Positions 1-9,341 are shown, counted from the stretch's first letter. The stretch: 64,000 bases of DNA from Desulfocurvibacter africanus subsp. africanus DSM 2603 (GCF_000422545.1 NZ_KE383873.1:62001-126000), one strand, 5' to 3'. Made by a program: numbers and translations. Notes: generated by a model from the letters alone, not told the origin.

Positions 1-564
1 CAGCCTGTAGGTGGCGAAGGCGGTCTTCTGCTGCTCGGTGCCCTCCATGCGCGCGATATTCAGCAGCTCCTCGAAGGAGTATTCCGGATGCGACCGGCAT
101 TCCTCGAAAATCTCCCGAGGCAGCTTCTTCAGCTCCAGAATGCTCCTGACGTCCTCCACGGATACCCCCAGTACAGCAGCCAGCTGCTCCTTGGAGAAGC
201 CGTACGCCAGAGCCTGGAGCACGGCTTCGGCGCGCCGGCAGGGGGTTAGATCCGGGCGCAGGAGGTCCTCCACTACCTCGGCCTCCAGGCTATCGCCCGT
301 GCAGCATACGGCCGGTATAGTGGGCAGCCCTGCGGCCTTGGCTGCCCGGAGCCTGTCGACGCCGCCTATAATCTCTAGAGTGCCGTCTTGGCACACGCGG
401 AAGGACACGGGCCGCAACGAGCCTTGCTCGCGGCAGTGCTCCAGGATGCTTTCCTGGAGCGCGAGGTCCGCGGGACAGGCTTCGTCGAGCTCGGGGCTGC
501 ATGCGAGCTCATCCATGGGGACATGGTACATCTCTCCACGTTTGAACCTGGCGCCACTTCCCAT
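1..564 (-). CDS. ParB-like nuclease/HTH domain protein, 3' end outside window
   Basis: The first 188 residues of a ParB/Spo0J-like protein are visible, and the frame is open to the window edge. The N-terminal half has the ParB/sulfiredoxin-like fold signature: a conserved stretch LRPVSFRV, then GGVDRLRAAKAAGLPTIPA, which corresponds to the GERRxRA box with GGVDRLRA in its place. A helix-turn-helix follows near residues 118-145 (SKEQLAAVLGVSVEDVRSI). The start is an ATG preceded by GGGAGG at good spacing. No ParA partner is visible on this side, so it may be a stand-alone ParB-domain regulator rather than the chromosome-partitioning ParB. The altered GERR box supports that view but does not prove it. 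Confidence 0.75.
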   Translation of the reverse strand, partial: MGSGARFKRGEMYHVPMDELACSPELDEACPADLALQESILEHCREQGSLRPVSFRVCQDGTLEIIGGVDRLRAAKAAGLPTIPAVCCTGDSLEAEVVEDLLRPDLTPCRRAEAVLQALAYGFSKEQLAAVLGVSVEDVRSILELKKLPREIFEECRSHPEYSFEELLNIARMEGTEQQKTAFATYRL

Positions 565-796
565 TACGCACCTCCCGTCCGGCTTGGCTGATGGGGTTTT
601 GCCCCAGTCTACACCATTTCCGTTCCGCGAAGTCAATCGAAGCCGGTTCCGGTGCGTGCTAGCCGCCGCCAGCGTGCTGCTGAATTCCGCACCAGGCCTA
701 TCTAGTGAATATCTCGTGAATATGATCGCAAATTAACTTGTGGCCGGTGGAGACTCCGGGCAAAGTGGAATCGCTGCACACTTCCTGGAGGAACAT

Positions 797-1180
797 ATGG
801 CTAACGAAAAAGATCAAGATACGGCCCTGAAACCGCTGCTGCCGCTCATCGGCGAGAAAGGCGTGCAGCGGATTATCGAATACCGCGGCTATCGCGACGG
901 ATGGGATAAGGGCCGCGGCCGATCGTTACAGTCCGCTTCTTTGCGCATGCTCGTGGAGCTTGCCGGCTATCTGCCAACGTTGCCCGTCATGCCTGATGTC
1001 GTGTTGACGCATGATGGCAACATATCCCTGGTCTTTACAGACCTCGCCGGCAAATCCGTGGAACTGGACCTGTTGCCGGACGGCTACTACCTGTACTCGG
1101 AAGGTCTCGACAACCTGGAACGGGAGTTCGACAAAGGCGAGCGCAAGGATCTGCTGGCGCTTTTACGGAAGCTGGTTTGA
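797..1180 (+). CDS. Small conserved-looking hypothetical protein (127 aa)
   Basis: A soluble 127-residue acidic protein whose family I do not recognise. The ATG at 797 is chosen because CTGGAGG lies just upstream; a GTG 57 bases earlier has no such site. The N-terminal half is helical and charged (RYRDGWDKGRGRS-like region). The C-terminal half contains an alternating strand pattern (GNISLVFTDLAGKSVELDLLPDGYYLY), then a charged helix. This strand pattern resembles small proteins in which a beta-hairpin of the form 'W/F-x-D-x-G-x-x-V-E-L-x-x-L-P-D-G' is found, but no function follows from it. It is transcribed away from the ParB-like gene and stands alone. Confidence 0.6.
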   Translation: MANEKDQDTALKPLLPLIGEKGVQRIIEYRGYRDGWDKGRGRSLQSASLRMLVELAGYLPTLPVMPDVVLTHDGNISLVFTDLAGKSVELDLLPDGYYLYSEGLDNLEREFDKGERKDLLALLRKLV

Positions 1181-1289
1181 TCTGACCGGCGATCCAGGAC
1201 TCCCGGAACTGGCAGTTTCGGGTAACCCTGCCCGGAATCACTTGCGGGAACAGTGGCATCCAGATGCGCGGTTAGCGCCGGATAAAAAT

Positions 1290-1316
1290 GCGCACTCATT
1301 GCTGAAGAGAGTGCGC
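1290..1316 (+). terminator. Hairpin after the 797-1180 gene
   Basis: An 8-bp perfect inverted repeat (GCGCACTC / GAGTGCGC) with an 11-nt loop lies 110 bases after the stop codon. It is followed by TAATCGTCTTTCC, which is only weakly U-rich. It may be a weak intrinsic terminator. Confidence 0.35.
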
Positions 1317-1375
1317 TAATCGTCTTTCCGGGAGCGACCCTTTGGCTTGCCCAAGTCTTTGCAAACATTACTAAA

Positions 1376-1405
1376 CAGGGAGAGGGGACTGCGCCCCTCT
1401 CCCTG
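1376..1405 (-). terminator. Intrinsic terminator of the Grx/FTR operon
   Basis: A 12-bp perfect stem (CAGGGAGAGGGG / CCCCTCTCCCTG) with a 6-nt loop begins directly behind the stop codon of the leftward FTR-like gene. On the minus strand it is followed by TTTAGTAATGTTT, a broken U-rich tract. The stem is very stable. Confidence 0.7.
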
Positions 1406-1406
1406 G

Positions 1407-1754
1407 CTAACCTAGTCCCATGGCCTTCATGACTTTCTCGGCCGGTCGTCTCTCGGGCACGGTCTTGTGCTCGATCTTCCCTTCGTTCCATTCCTTGTTC
1501 ACGTACAGGGCGCAAAAGCAGGCGCCGTACTCCGCGACATCGGGGTCACGGTAGACGCAGGGGCAGACGATGTCCCGGTCCTCTTCGAAGGTGCCGATGG
1601 CCAGGCGGCAGGGGCAGGACATGTAGCCGTAACGCTCCTTGTTGACCAACAGGTTTTCCAGGAGCGGCATGGTGTAGCTCATGTCCGCGTTGAACAGGTA
1701 GCCCTTGGCTTCCTGAATCGGCTTGAGCTTCTCGTAAAGCTGCTTGGCGTCCAT
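1407..1754 (-). CDS. Ferredoxin:thioredoxin reductase catalytic-chain family protein
   Basis: A 115-residue protein with the three Cys pairs of the FTR catalytic subunit: CPC at 47-49, CPC at 64-66 and CFC at 79-81. In this family one cluster of Cys pairs holds a [4Fe-4S] centre next to a redox-active disulfide, passing electrons from ferredoxin to thioredoxin-type proteins. The spacing here (14 and 12 residues) and the last pair (CFC, not the canonical CHC) differ from plant and cyanobacterial enzymes. The gene starts 2 nt after the stop of a glutaredoxin-like gene, so the two are co-transcribed and are probably redox partners. The family is clear; the electron donor is inferred. Confidence 0.85.
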   Translation of the reverse strand: MDAKQLYEKLKPIQEAKGYLFNADMSYTMPLLENLLVNKERYGYMSCPCRLAIGTFEEDRDIVCPCVYRDPDVAEYGACFCALYVNKEWNEGKIEHKTVPERRPAEKVMKAMGLG

Positions 1755-1756
1755 GC

Positions 1757-2008
1757 CTAGGCTCCCAGGGCTGCCTGGAGTTCTTCCTTGTTGAAGCCCA
1801 CCAGAACCTTACCCCCGACTACCATGGTCGGGAAGGACAGGGCCGGATTGTGCTTTTTGACCTCATCGACCGCCTGCTGGCGTTCCTCGCCCGCGAGCAT
1901 ATCCACATAGGTGCAGTCGTACTCGACGTTGTTGCTTTCCAGGTATTCCTTGGCCTTCTTGCAGTGGATGCAGGTGCTCAGGGCATAAATCTTCACCTTG
2001 GCGGGCAT
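1757..2008 (-). CDS. Glutaredoxin-family thiol-disulfide protein
   Basis: An 83-residue thioredoxin-fold protein with the active-site motif CIHC at residues 13-16 and the cis-proline strand SFPTMVV near residue 60, both typical of NrdH/glutaredoxin-type proteins. The length matches the family. The C-terminal VGFNKEEL segment matches glutaredoxin helix 3. The gene sits immediately upstream of the FTR-like catalytic chain, which suggests that the FTR-like protein reduces this glutaredoxin directly instead of glutathione. The partner assignment is inferred from the 2-nt gene spacing. Confidence 0.85.
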   Translation of the reverse strand: MPAKVKIYALSTCIHCKKAKEYLESNNVEYDCTYVDMLAGEERQQAVDEVKKHNPALSFPTMVVGGKVLVGFNKEELQAALGA

Positions 2009-2109
2009 GGTGTGATCCTCCGGATTGTCTGGATTGGGGAAAAGCTAACTAGAGCCACAGTAATTCCCTTTGCCGAGGCTTCTGTCAAGCCGACCGGCTC
2101 AGGCAAAGT

Positions 2110-2994
2110 TCAAGCCGCCCTGCGGGCGAGGCGCGTTTCCAGCCGTCTGGCGGCCAGGGAGCAGGCCAGGCAGGCGAGCAGGTATAATCCGAGCACCGTG
2201 AGCCATATCTCGAAGGTGCGGTAGGTCGCGGCCATGAGCTCCAGGCCCTCGAAGGTCAGCTCCGGGATGGATATCACCGCCACGATGGACGAATCCTTGA
2301 TGGTCGAGATGAACTGCCCGGCCAGTGGCGGGATCATGCGCCGCAAGGCCTGGGGCAGGATGACGCGCGTCATGCGCTGCCAACGGGACAGCCCCAGGGC
2401 GTAGGCCGCTTCCCATTGGCCGCGCTCGATGGATTGTACGCCCGAGCGCACGATTTCGGCGATGTACGCGCCTTCGTACAAGGCCAGGGTAGTCAGGGCC
2501 GACAGGAAGGCCGCCAATCTGCCGGGCGGGGCCATGATCCAGGCCAGACGTTCCTGCCAGGCTTCGGACAGGCCATAGGCCAGCTCCTGCGCGCCCAAGG
2601 CGGTCATGATCCAGTCGCCCACGAAGAAGTAGAACAGGAACACCAGCACCAGCGGCGGCGTGTTGCGCATGGTTTCCACATACGTGCGCGCGCACAGGCG
2701 CAGGAACAGGCTGCGTGACACGCGGCACAGCCCGGCCGCCACGCCCGCGGCCAAGGCCAGCAGCATGGTCCAGGCCGCCAGACGCAGGGTGGCGACGAAC
2801 CCCTTCAGGAGCAAGCCGGGAGCAAGTGAGCCGTCCTCGCTCCTGCGCAGGATGGTCCGGCCCAGGAATGACCAGTCCCAGTCGTAGCCCAGCACCGTGG
2901 TCACGCGCCAAGCCAGCCAGCCGGCAGCGCCAGCCAGGACGAGCAGCAGGACGGCATCCAGGCCGGTAAAGCTTGTCGTGCGTTGCGGGTGCAC
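2110..2994 (-). CDS. Polar amino-acid ABC transporter, permease subunit (second)
   Basis: A 294-residue inner-membrane permease of the HisM/GlnP family. It has an N-terminal membrane segment (about residues 13-33), then the family core with transmembrane helices and the cytoplasmic EAA loop, visible as EGAYIAEIVRSGVQSIERGQ and following EAA around residues 175-200. The protein would import an amino acid together with the neighbouring ATPase and binding protein. It follows the binding-protein gene by 3 nt and is the last gene of a four-gene leftward operon. The two permeases of the operon share layout and motif but differ in sequence, as expected for a heterodimeric pore. Confidence 0.9.
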   Translation of the reverse strand: MHPQRTTSFTGLDAVLLLVLAGAAGWLAWRVTTVLGYDWDWSFLGRTILRRSEDGSLAPGLLLKGFVATLRLAAWTMLLALAAGVAAGLCRVSRSLFLRLCARTYVETMRNTPPLVLVFLFYFFVGDWIMTALGAQELAYGLSEAWQERLAWIMAPPGRLAAFLSALTTLALYEGAYIAEIVRSGVQSIERGQWEAAYALGLSRWQRMTRVILPQALRRMIPPLAGQFISTIKDSSIVAVISIPELTFEGLELMAATYRTFEIWLTVLGLYLLACLACSLAARRLETRLARRAA

Positions 2995-2997
2995 GGA

Positions 2998-3834
2998 TCA
3001 GGGCAGCCGATTGGCCCAGTCGCGGGTTTCGAACCAGTACGTGTAGCGTTCCGCGAACCAGCCCTCGGCCTGTACGGCGCGAATCCAGGAGTCCAGATAG
3101 TTGAGCGCGTCCGGATCGCCCTTGCGCACCGCTATGGCGTTGGGCTCGCTGGTGAAGGTGCCGGAGAAGGGCAGGAACAGCTTGTCCTTGTGCGCGATGG
3201 CCTCGAAGGCCGGCTTGGGCGCGGTGGACACGAAGGCATGGGCATTGCCGTTCAACAGCTCCTGCAAGGCCTGCGGCTCGGAGTCGAACAGGCGCAAAGT
3301 GGCCTTGGGCAGGTATTTCTGCGCGGCCTGGGCGGCGCTGGTGCCGGTGCGCGCGGCGATGACCACGCCGGGCTTGTCAAAGTCCTGCAGCTTGGAGAAG
3401 CCTTGGGCCTTCTGCCGGTGCGCCACCAGGGACATGCCCGTGACGTTGTAAGGGATGGAGAAGTTGACCTTGAGGGCCCGGTCCGGGCGGATGGACATGC
3501 CGCCGATGATCATGTCGAATTTGCCCGTGAGCAGGGCCGGGATGATGCCGGACCACTGCGTGTGCACCAGTTCGAGCTTCACGCCCATGTCCTGGGCCAG
3601 GCGGTTGGCCACATCGATCTCGTAGCCCATGAACTCGCCGTCCTTGTCCTTCATGGCCCAAGGCTCGAAGGTGGACATGCCCACGCGCAGCACGCCACGG
3701 CGCAGAACCTGCTCTATGGCGCTCTGGCTGGCCAGCTCCTGTTTCAAATTCGCGGCTTGCACAAGCGGGGCGGAGCAAAGCAGGAGGGCGATGCAGGCGA
3801 GGGCGAGAAGCGCTGTCGAAAGAATGTGGCGCAT
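2998..3834 (-). CDS. Periplasmic amino-acid-binding protein (SBP family 3)
   Basis: A 278-residue protein with a cleavable signal peptide (hydrophobic stretch to about residue 27, ending VQA-A). The mature part has the family 3 solute-binding fold: LRVGMSTFEPWAMKDKDGEFMGYEIDVA near the N-terminus, then IIPALLTGKFDMIIGGMSIRPDRA, the usual ligand-pocket segment with a conserved Arg. It would capture a polar amino acid in the periplasm and deliver it to the permease pair encoded on either side. Ligand identity cannot be read from the sequence. It lies between the ATPase gene and the second permease gene in one operon. Confidence 0.9.
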   Translation of the reverse strand: MRHILSTALLALACIALLLCSAPLVQAANLKQELASQSAIEQVLRRGVLRVGMSTFEPWAMKDKDGEFMGYEIDVANRLAQDMGVKLELVHTQWSGIIPALLTGKFDMIIGGMSIRPDRALKVNFSIPYNVTGMSLVAHRQKAQGFSKLQDFDKPGVVIAARTGTSAAQAAQKYLPKATLRLFDSEPQALQELLNGNAHAFVSTAPKPAFEAIAHKDKLFLPFSGTFTSEPNAIAVRKGDPDALNYLDSWIRAVQAEGWFAERYTYWFETRDWANRLP

Positions 3835-3888
3835 GAGGGCCTCCTTGGCTTGAGTTCATGCCGCATGGGCGGCGGGTGATGCGACGCT

Positions 3889-4656
3889 CTACAGAATCTG
3901 GCTCAAAAAGGCCCGCGTGCGCTCGTGACGCGGGTCCTCGAAGAAACTTTCGGGCGAGGCCTGCTCCACGATGCGTCCAGCGTCCATGAGCGCGATGCGG
4001 TCGCCCACTTCGCGGGCGAAGCCCATCTCGTGCGTGACCACGACCATGCTCATGCCTTCCAGGGCCAGTTCCTTCATGACCTCCAGCACCTCGCCGATCA
4101 TCTCCGGGTCCAGGGCGCTGGTGGCCTCGTCGAAGAGCATGATGCGCGGCCGCATGGCCAATGCGCGGGCGATGGCCACTCGCTGCTGCTGTCCGCCGGA
4201 AAGCTGGTGTGGGTAACGTCCGCCCAGGCCGGACAGGCCCACGCGATCCAGCAGGCGCACGGCTTCGTTTTCGGCTTCGCGTCGGGACCAGCGCCGCACC
4301 AGGCGCGGGGCCAGCATGATGTTGCCGGCCGCTGAGAGGTGCGGAAAGAGATTGAAGGATTGGAAGACCATGCCCACCTCGCGGCGGATGGCGTCGCGCG
4401 TGCGCTCCGAGAGCACGAGACCGTCCACTGTGACCTCGCCCGCGTCGATTTCCTCCAAGCCGTTGATGCAGCGCAGCAACGTGGACTTGCCGGAGCCGGA
4501 CGGTCCGATGATCACGAGCATCTCGCCCTGGCGCACGTGCAGGTCCACTCCGTCCAGGGCCAAAACCCCGCCGGGAAAGATTTTGCGTACGCCGCGCAGG
4601 CCGATGATCTCTTCGCCCAGGGTCTTGGTACGCGAATCCAGGGCTTTTTTGAGCAT
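3889..4656 (-). CDS. Polar amino-acid ABC transporter, ATP-binding subunit
   Basis: A 255-residue ATPase of the GlnQ/HisP type. The Walker A motif [11 protein letters not shown] is near residue 52, the Q-loop segment [11 protein letters not shown] near 98, the signature [15 protein letters not shown] near 157, Walker B with [13 protein letters not shown] near 177, and the switch His in VVVTHEM near 210. It powers the importer formed with the two permeases. The gene lies 10 nt after the first permease and 54 nt before the binding-protein gene. Confidence 0.92.
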   Translation of the reverse strand: MLKKALDSRTKTLGEEIIGLRGVRKIFPGGVLALDGVDLHVRQGEMLVIIGPSGSGKSTLLRCINGLEEIDAGEVTVDGLVLSERTRDAIRREVGMVFQSFNLFPHLSAAGNIMLAPRLVRRWSRREAENEAVRLLDRVGLSGLGGRYPHQLSGGQQQRVAIARALAMRPRIMLFDEATSALDPEMIGEVLEVMKELALEGMSMVVVTHEMGFAREVGDRIALMDAGRIVEQASPESFFEDPRHERTRAFLSQIL

Positions 4657-4666
4657 GCCCGACCTC

Positions 4667-5485
4667 CTACGCCGTCAAGGTCATGCGCCGCTCCAGGCCG
4701 CTGGCGGCCAGGGACAGCACTGTGTTCAGGAGCAGGTACATGGCGGCCACGGTGAACCACACCTCGAAGGTCAGGAATGTGTCGGCCACGATGATCTGGC
4801 CCTGCATGGTCAGCTCGTGCACGGCGATGGTGCTGACCAGGGCTGAATCCTTGACCAGGGACACGGCTTGGCTGGTCAGCGGCGGGAGCACGCGGCGCAG
4901 GGCTTGCGGCAGCACCACGCGCACATAGGCTTGAGTCCGCGACAGACCCAGGCTGTAAGCAGCTTCCCATTGGCCGCGCTCCACGGACACGATGCCGGCG
5001 CGGATGATCTCGGAGGCGTAGGCGCCTTCGAAGAGCGTCAGGGCCAGGATGCCCGAGGCCAGACCGCCGATGCCCAGCACGGGCGACAAGGCGAAGTAGA
5101 TGAACAGAATCTGGATGAGCAGGGGCGTGTTGCGCACGGTCTCCAGGTAGGCCGTGGCCAAGAGCCGCCCCACGATCGAGGATGACAGGCGCAGCAAGGC
5201 CGTGGTCATGCCGAGGAGAGTCGCCAGGACCAGGCCGGCGGCAGTGATTTTCAGGGTTACGGCCAGGCCCTGCAGGAGTGGGCCGGCTGCGAGTCGGCCG
5301 TCTATATCCTGCAAGAGGTAGCGCGGCAGGCGGTACCACTGCCAATTGTAGCCCAGGCGTTCGGAGCCGGCCAGGGTCAGCCAGATCAGGACAGCCAGCA
5401 GCAGACAGAAACCCAGCAGATCCAGCAGAGGACGGGTCTTGTATCCAAGGTACGGGATGGGGAATCGAGTCATGGCGCGAGGCAT
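4667..5485 (-). CDS. Polar amino-acid ABC transporter, permease subunit (first)
   Basis: A 272-residue permease, first gene of the importer operon. It has an N-terminal membrane anchor (about residues 20-42), a periplasmic loop, then the HisM-type core. The EAA loop is visible as [20 protein letters not shown] followed by [11 protein letters not shown] near residues 155-180. A second in-frame ATG 12 bases downstream (5473) is equally plausible, since neither has a strong ribosome site. Upstream, 5486-5781 holds no gene that I can support. Confidence 0.88.
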   Translation of the reverse strand: MPRAMTRFPIPYLGYKTRPLLDLLGFCLLLAVLIWLTLAGSERLGYNWQWYRLPRYLLQDIDGRLAAGPLLQGLAVTLKITAAGLVLATLLGMTTALLRLSSSIVGRLLATAYLETVRNTPLLIQILFIYFALSPVLGIGGLASGILALTLFEGAYASEIIRAGIVSVERGQWEAAYSLGLSRTQAYVRVVLPQALRRVLPPLTSQAVSLVKDSALVSTIAVHELTMQGQIIVADTFLTFEVWFTVAAMYLLLNTVLSLAASGLERRMTLTA

Positions 5486-5781
5486 ACGCTGTCCGGTAGC
5501 CGCAGGGGCTATGGCTTTTTTCCCGGCCCAGAGGGCTCGGTGCAGTCCAGGATGAAAAAGATGCGGCCCTGGCAGCGGACCGCGGACATGATGCGCCGCA
5601 TGGTGGCCTCCGCTCGCTTATCCCGCCATGCGTACTACTCTAACCCGGGTTTACTCAAACCTGCATGGCGGATTCCGAGTGCTCGGGCTTTGAGTAAGGA
5701 CGCAGGGGAAAAGGTGGATATGTGTATCGCTTTTTCTCGGCGCTGTCTCCCCGGAAAGACGCAAATGGCGTCCCTCGGCCT

Positions 5782-6486
5782 TCAAACCTCCAAAACGCGG
5801 TAGCAGCGGGCGGTCTCGCGCTCCAGCACAAAGCGGGACACATTGTAGACCGGGATGCCGCCGGGTGTGGATCCGTCGGGATGGCCGTGGTGCGCGTGGC
5901 CGTGGACGATGAAGTTGACCCCGCATTTGTCCAGGACCTCGGCCAAGCGCGATGTGCCCAGGAAGGGATAAAGCTCAACGGATTCGCCGGCCAAGGTTTC
6001 GCGGATGGGCGAGTAGTGCAGGATGGCCACGCGGCGCTCGGTGCGGATGGCGGAAATGGCCTGTTCCAGCCGCACGGCCTCGGCCACGCTCGTGCCCACA
6101 AAGCTTTTGAGCGCTCGCTCGCCGAAGGTGGCGATGGTGCGTGCACCGAAGCCGCCGCAGAAGCCTTTGGTGCCTACGAAGCCCACGCCGTCGATCTCGC
6201 AGGTCTCGCAGTCCAGCACACAGATGCCGGCGTCGCGCATCATGGCGTAGAGCAGCGCGTGCTGGTCGCTCTCGTGGTCGTGGTTGCCGACGACGGCTAC
6301 GATGGGGATGGACAGCTTGCGCAGGTCGGCCAACATGACAGCCATTTCCTCGGGCCTGCCCTTGTCGGCCAGATCGCCTGCCAGCAGAAGCACGTCGGCC
6401 TCGCGCTCCACGCCGGCCAGGATCGTGTCGGCCAGCCCGGCCGAATCCTCCTTGTAGTGCAGATCGCCGATGGCCGCGATCCTCAT
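5782..6486 (-). CDS. Calcineurin-like metallophosphoesterase
   Basis: A 234-residue cytoplasmic protein with all five metallophosphoesterase motifs: GDLHY (residues 7-11), GDLADKG (37-43), GNHDHE (67-72), a central His in LHYSP (near 156) and HGHAHHGHP (near 193). These place two metal ions for phosphoester hydrolysis. The substrate is unknown; the family includes nucleases, nucleotidases and phosphodiesterases. Its ATG overlaps the stop codon of the upstream nucleotidyltransferase-like gene (ATGA), so the two are translationally coupled. Confidence 0.88.
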   Translation of the reverse strand: MRIAAIGDLHYKEDSAGLADTILAGVEREADVLLLAGDLADKGRPEEMAVMLADLRKLSIPIVAVVGNHDHESDQHALLYAMMRDAGICVLDCETCEIDGVGFVGTKGFCGGFGARTIATFGERALKSFVGTSVAEAVRLEQAISAIRTERRVAILHYSPIRETLAGESVELYPFLGTSRLAEVLDKCGVNFIVHGHAHHGHPDGSTPGGIPVYNVSRFVLERETARCYRVLEV

Positions 6487-7283
6487 AGCGCCTCTCCCTT
6501 TTCGTTCACCAGGGGTTGGCTGGGCTTCACATTGCGGTATTCCCAGCGTTCCTGGTCCACGGCGAAGCGGTGCGGGTCAATGGCCGCGCCGAAGAAAATG
6601 GCCGGATCGCCAGGTGTTTTCCAGGTTGTGCGTACTTTGTCGAACAACTCGACCATGAGGTCCTGAGGCAGCCAGTCGGTATGGCCCGGATAGATGAAGT
6701 TGAACAGAAGCAGATGCCACAGGAGGATGGTGTCGTCGCCAAGAATGCGGCGCAGCCTGGCCCAATTCAGCCTGCCTTCCTGGGAGCGGATGAGGTGTGC
6801 GATGTCCGCTCCGTCGAAACGGTCGCTGCGGGCCACGTGGACTTTGGAGGCGACGAGTTCCTCGGGCCCGACCATGCGCGTGGACACGCCAAGGATCTCC
6901 AGGGGCCGGCTGTGAGTGAACCACTCGTCGTCGATGCGCACAAGGTTGCTTGGCAGGCTGAAGATGAGGTCCATGAAGTAGGGTCGCTGGTAGACCTTGG
7001 CCAGCCAGTGCGTGTCGGTGATCTCAGTCTCGTAGCCGGCTTTGGCCATGATCTCCAGGGCTGGCTTGAGCGACTTGGGCTGGAGGAAAATATCCATGTC
7101 CTTGGTGTCGCGCCAGATGGACGTGTAGGCGCACAGGGCAAAGGCTCCGCTCACTACATAGGGCACCCCGGAGTCATTCATGATGCGCAGCCAGTCGGCG
7201 AACAAACGAGCCTGTTCGGGTTTCAGGCTTTCGGCTGCCTGGTGCAGGCTGACCGGGGCGTGCTGCTCGGGCGCTGTCGGCAT
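6483..7283 (-). CDS. Nucleotidyltransferase-fold protein
   Basis: A 266-residue protein with the polymerase-beta-like nucleotidyltransferase signature: VPYVVSGAFALCAYTSIWRDTKDMDIFL near residues 40-68, where the Gly-Ser-like turn is SGAFAL and the metal-binding acidic pair is KDMDIF. A further acidic strand (YFMDLIFSL) gives the third carboxylate. It resembles stand-alone or AbiEii-like nucleotidyltransferases, but no AbiEi-type antitoxin gene is present. The start at 7283 has GGGGAG eight bases upstream; a start 42 bases further upstream lacks this. The partner through ATGA overlap is a metallophosphoesterase, which suggests a make/break pair acting on an unknown phosphoester. Confidence 0.75.
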   Translation of the reverse strand: MPTAPEQHAPVSLHQAAESLKPEQARLFADWLRIMNDSGVPYVVSGAFALCAYTSIWRDTKDMDIFLQPKSLKPALEIMAKAGYETEITDTHWLAKVYQRPYFMDLIFSLPSNLVRIDDEWFTHSRPLEILGVSTRMVGPEELVASKVHVARSDRFDGADIAHLIRSQEGRLNWARLRRILGDDTILLWHLLLFNFIYPGHTDWLPQDLMVELFDKVRTTWKTPGDPAIFFGAAIDPHRFAVDQERWEYRNVKPSQPLVNEKGEAL

Positions 7284-7551
7284 GCGTGTGCTCCCCTTGC
7301 AAAGGCCTGGGTATTGGCCGGTCAAGCCGGCAAGGCCGTCAGCCTAGCACGGTCGGGAGAGCATGGACAGAGGGATGGATATAATCGGGAAGAGCGTAGG
7401 CAACGTGGCGCGGTTCTGGAAACATGCGGGACGAAAGCAGGTCGGAGCTGTTCTCGCCTGCCGGTAAGCCGTAATGCCTTGAATTCAGACGGATTCCATG
7501 GGGTGATCCGCCGACAGGAATCAAAGCCGGCCTTTGCTTATAAAGACAGGC

Positions 7552-8214
7552 TTAGCGTGGGGAGGGCTGTTTCTCGATCTGGGGCATCCTCTCCTCAACA
7601 GCCGCTCGCACGGCGGTGAAAACTTCGTCCGGTCCGGGCGTGGCGTCAACAATCGCGAAGCGTTGCGAGTGCAGGGCGGCCCAGGTCAAGTAGCCCTCGC
7701 GCACGCGGTTGTGAAACTCCAGATCCTCGGCCTCGAAGCGGCCTTCGGCCTGAGCTTTGTTCTCGCGCACGTTGCGCGTCAGGGCTCGATTGAGGCCCAG
7801 AGCCGGCTCGATATCCATCAAGATAGTCAGGTCGGGCCACGTCCCGCCAACGGCCACGTCGTTGAACGTGTGCAGCAACCTGGGATCGAGACCCCGGCCG
7901 TAGCCCTGGTAGACCACGGTGGAATCGGCGAAGCGGTCGCAGACCACGACCTTGCCTTCGTCCAGGGCGGGGCGGATGACCGTGGCCACATGCTGGGCCC
8001 GGTCGGCCAGGTAAAGGAACAGCTCGCTTGTGCCCGTAAGGTCGCGGCTCTCCATTGACAGCAGGATGCGCCGCAGCTCCGTGCCCAGGCGGCTGCCGCC
8101 CGGTTCGCGCGTTACTGTCACGGTCCTGCCGCGCTCGGAAGTCAACCAAGCCACCAAGCGCTTGATCTGGGTGGTCTTGCCCGTGCCCTCTATCCCTTCA
8201 AAGGTAATAAACAT
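7552..8214 (-). CDS. tmk: Thymidylate kinase
   Basis: A 220-residue dTMP kinase, which phosphorylates dTMP to dTDP in DNA precursor synthesis. The P-loop [11 protein letters not shown] is at residues 4-14, the DR(F/Y) motif is [20 protein letters not shown] near residues 90-110, and the substrate-binding TREPGGS is at residues 35-41. Length and order match the bacterial enzyme. The gene start overlaps the 3' end of the YhaM-like gene by 25 nt, so the two are probably co-transcribed. Confidence 0.95.
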   Translation of the reverse strand: MFITFEGIEGTGKTTQIKRLVAWLTSERGRTVTVTREPGGSRLGTELRRILLSMESRDLTGTSELFLYLADRAQHVATVIRPALDEGKVVVCDRFADSTVVYQGYGRGLDPRLLHTFNDVAVGGTWPDLTILMDIEPALGLNRALTRNVRENKAQAEGRFEAEDLEFHNRVREGYLTWAALHSQRFAIVDATPGPDEVFTAVRAAVEERMPQIEKQPSPR

Positions 8215-9218
8215 TGCGCGGGTCCCTTATCGTCCTTGCGGGTGTTTTTGCTTCCGGGCGTGGCCTTGGGGTGGAACAGATAACGATCCAGGGAGCGCAC
8301 GAAGGGCGACCAAGCGCCCTCGGCGGTATCCTCGCCCAGAGATTCGCTGACGGTCTTGAGTTTGGCGTCCAGGTTGTCGGCGTAATGCAGCACCAGCGCC
8401 TCCGCGGTCTTGGGCCGTTTGGGCGATCCGAAATCCAGCTCGCCATGGTGGCTGAGTAGCAGGTGCTTGAAATGAGCCTTGAGTTCATCGTCCAGGTCTG
8501 TGACCTTGGCCAGATGCGGCAGGAGCTTTTCCAGGCCGATGGCGATGTGCCCCAGCAAGCGGCCCTCGTCGGTATAGTCGCGCAGCAGGCCCGAGGTCAG
8601 CTCCCAGGCCTTGCCCAGGTCGTGGAAGGCCGCCGCCGCCAGAAGCACTTCGCGATCCAGCTCGGGATAGAGCCCGCAGAGTGACTGGCAGATGCGGCAC
8701 ACGGCCAGGGTGTGCTCCAGCAGGCCGCCGGCGTAGGCGTGGTGAATAGCCTTGGCGCCGGGCGCGAAGAGCAGTTTGCCCCGGACGTCCTGGTCCGCGA
8801 GTACGCGCTTGCAGAACTTTTTCCATGGCCCGTGCCTGAGTTCCTGGCGCAGCAGATCCTCCAGCTCCTCCAGCAGGATTTCGGGATCGACCTTGCTGCA
8901 GGGGATGAGCCCGCGCAGCAGCGACTCGTCCGGTTCGCAGGCCAGGAGTTCCAAGCGCTCGATGATTATTTGCGGCTGGTCGCGGAAGAGCTGCACCGCT
9001 CCCTCGGCCACGACGATATTGCCCGCGGCCAAGTTGGGGTACTGCTGGCTCAGGGGGCTAAATACCTTGGCCTCCAGGGACCCGGACGAGTCCTGCAGCT
9101 TGAGGCCCCAAAACGGGCCGTTCTTGCCTTGGGCCTGCCTGGCCTCGGCAAGGACGAACACGTCGGAGATGAAGTGGCCGGGCTGCATGTCCCGGATGAA
9201 AGTCTTTTTGGCGCGCAT
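8190..9218 (-). CDS. YhaM-like 3'-5' exoribonuclease (OB fold + HD domain)
   Basis: A 342-residue protein. Residues about 10-90 form a nucleic-acid-binding OB fold ([23 protein letters not shown]). Residues about 150-290 form an HD hydrolase domain with H..HH..HD..H ligands in [20 protein letters not shown] and LLLSHHGEL. This layout is that of YhaM/CBF1-type 3'-5' exonucleases. The start at 9218 is chosen because the protein [10 protein letters not shown] aligns with the usual family N-terminus; the ribosome site there is weak. An upstream extension of 32 codons has no family support. Confidence 0.85.
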   Translation of the reverse strand: MRAKKTFIRDMQPGHFISDVFVLAEARQAQGKNGPFWGLKLQDSSGSLEAKVFSPLSQQYPNLAAGNIVVAEGAVQLFRDQPQIIIERLELLACEPDESLLRGLIPCSKVDPEILLEELEDLLRQELRHGPWKKFCKRVLADQDVRGKLLFAPGAKAIHHAYAGGLLEHTLAVCRICQSLCGLYPELDREVLLAAAAFHDLGKAWELTSGLLRDYTDEGRLLGHIAIGLEKLLPHLAKVTDLDDELKAHFKHLLLSHHGELDFGSPKRPKTAEALVLHYADNLDAKLKTVSESLGEDTAEGAWSPFVRSLDRYLFHPKATPGSKNTRKDDKGPAQCLLPLKG

Positions 9219-9341
9219 GGGTATTCCGGAGGTTCTCTGTGTGCTCCGCTCCGACCCGGCATGGGGCGGCCGCACGAGAAAACTAGAAGTGGACTGAAAA
9301 CTGCCGCTTGTCAATTCAGCCAGACTGGCTTTGCATGAGCA

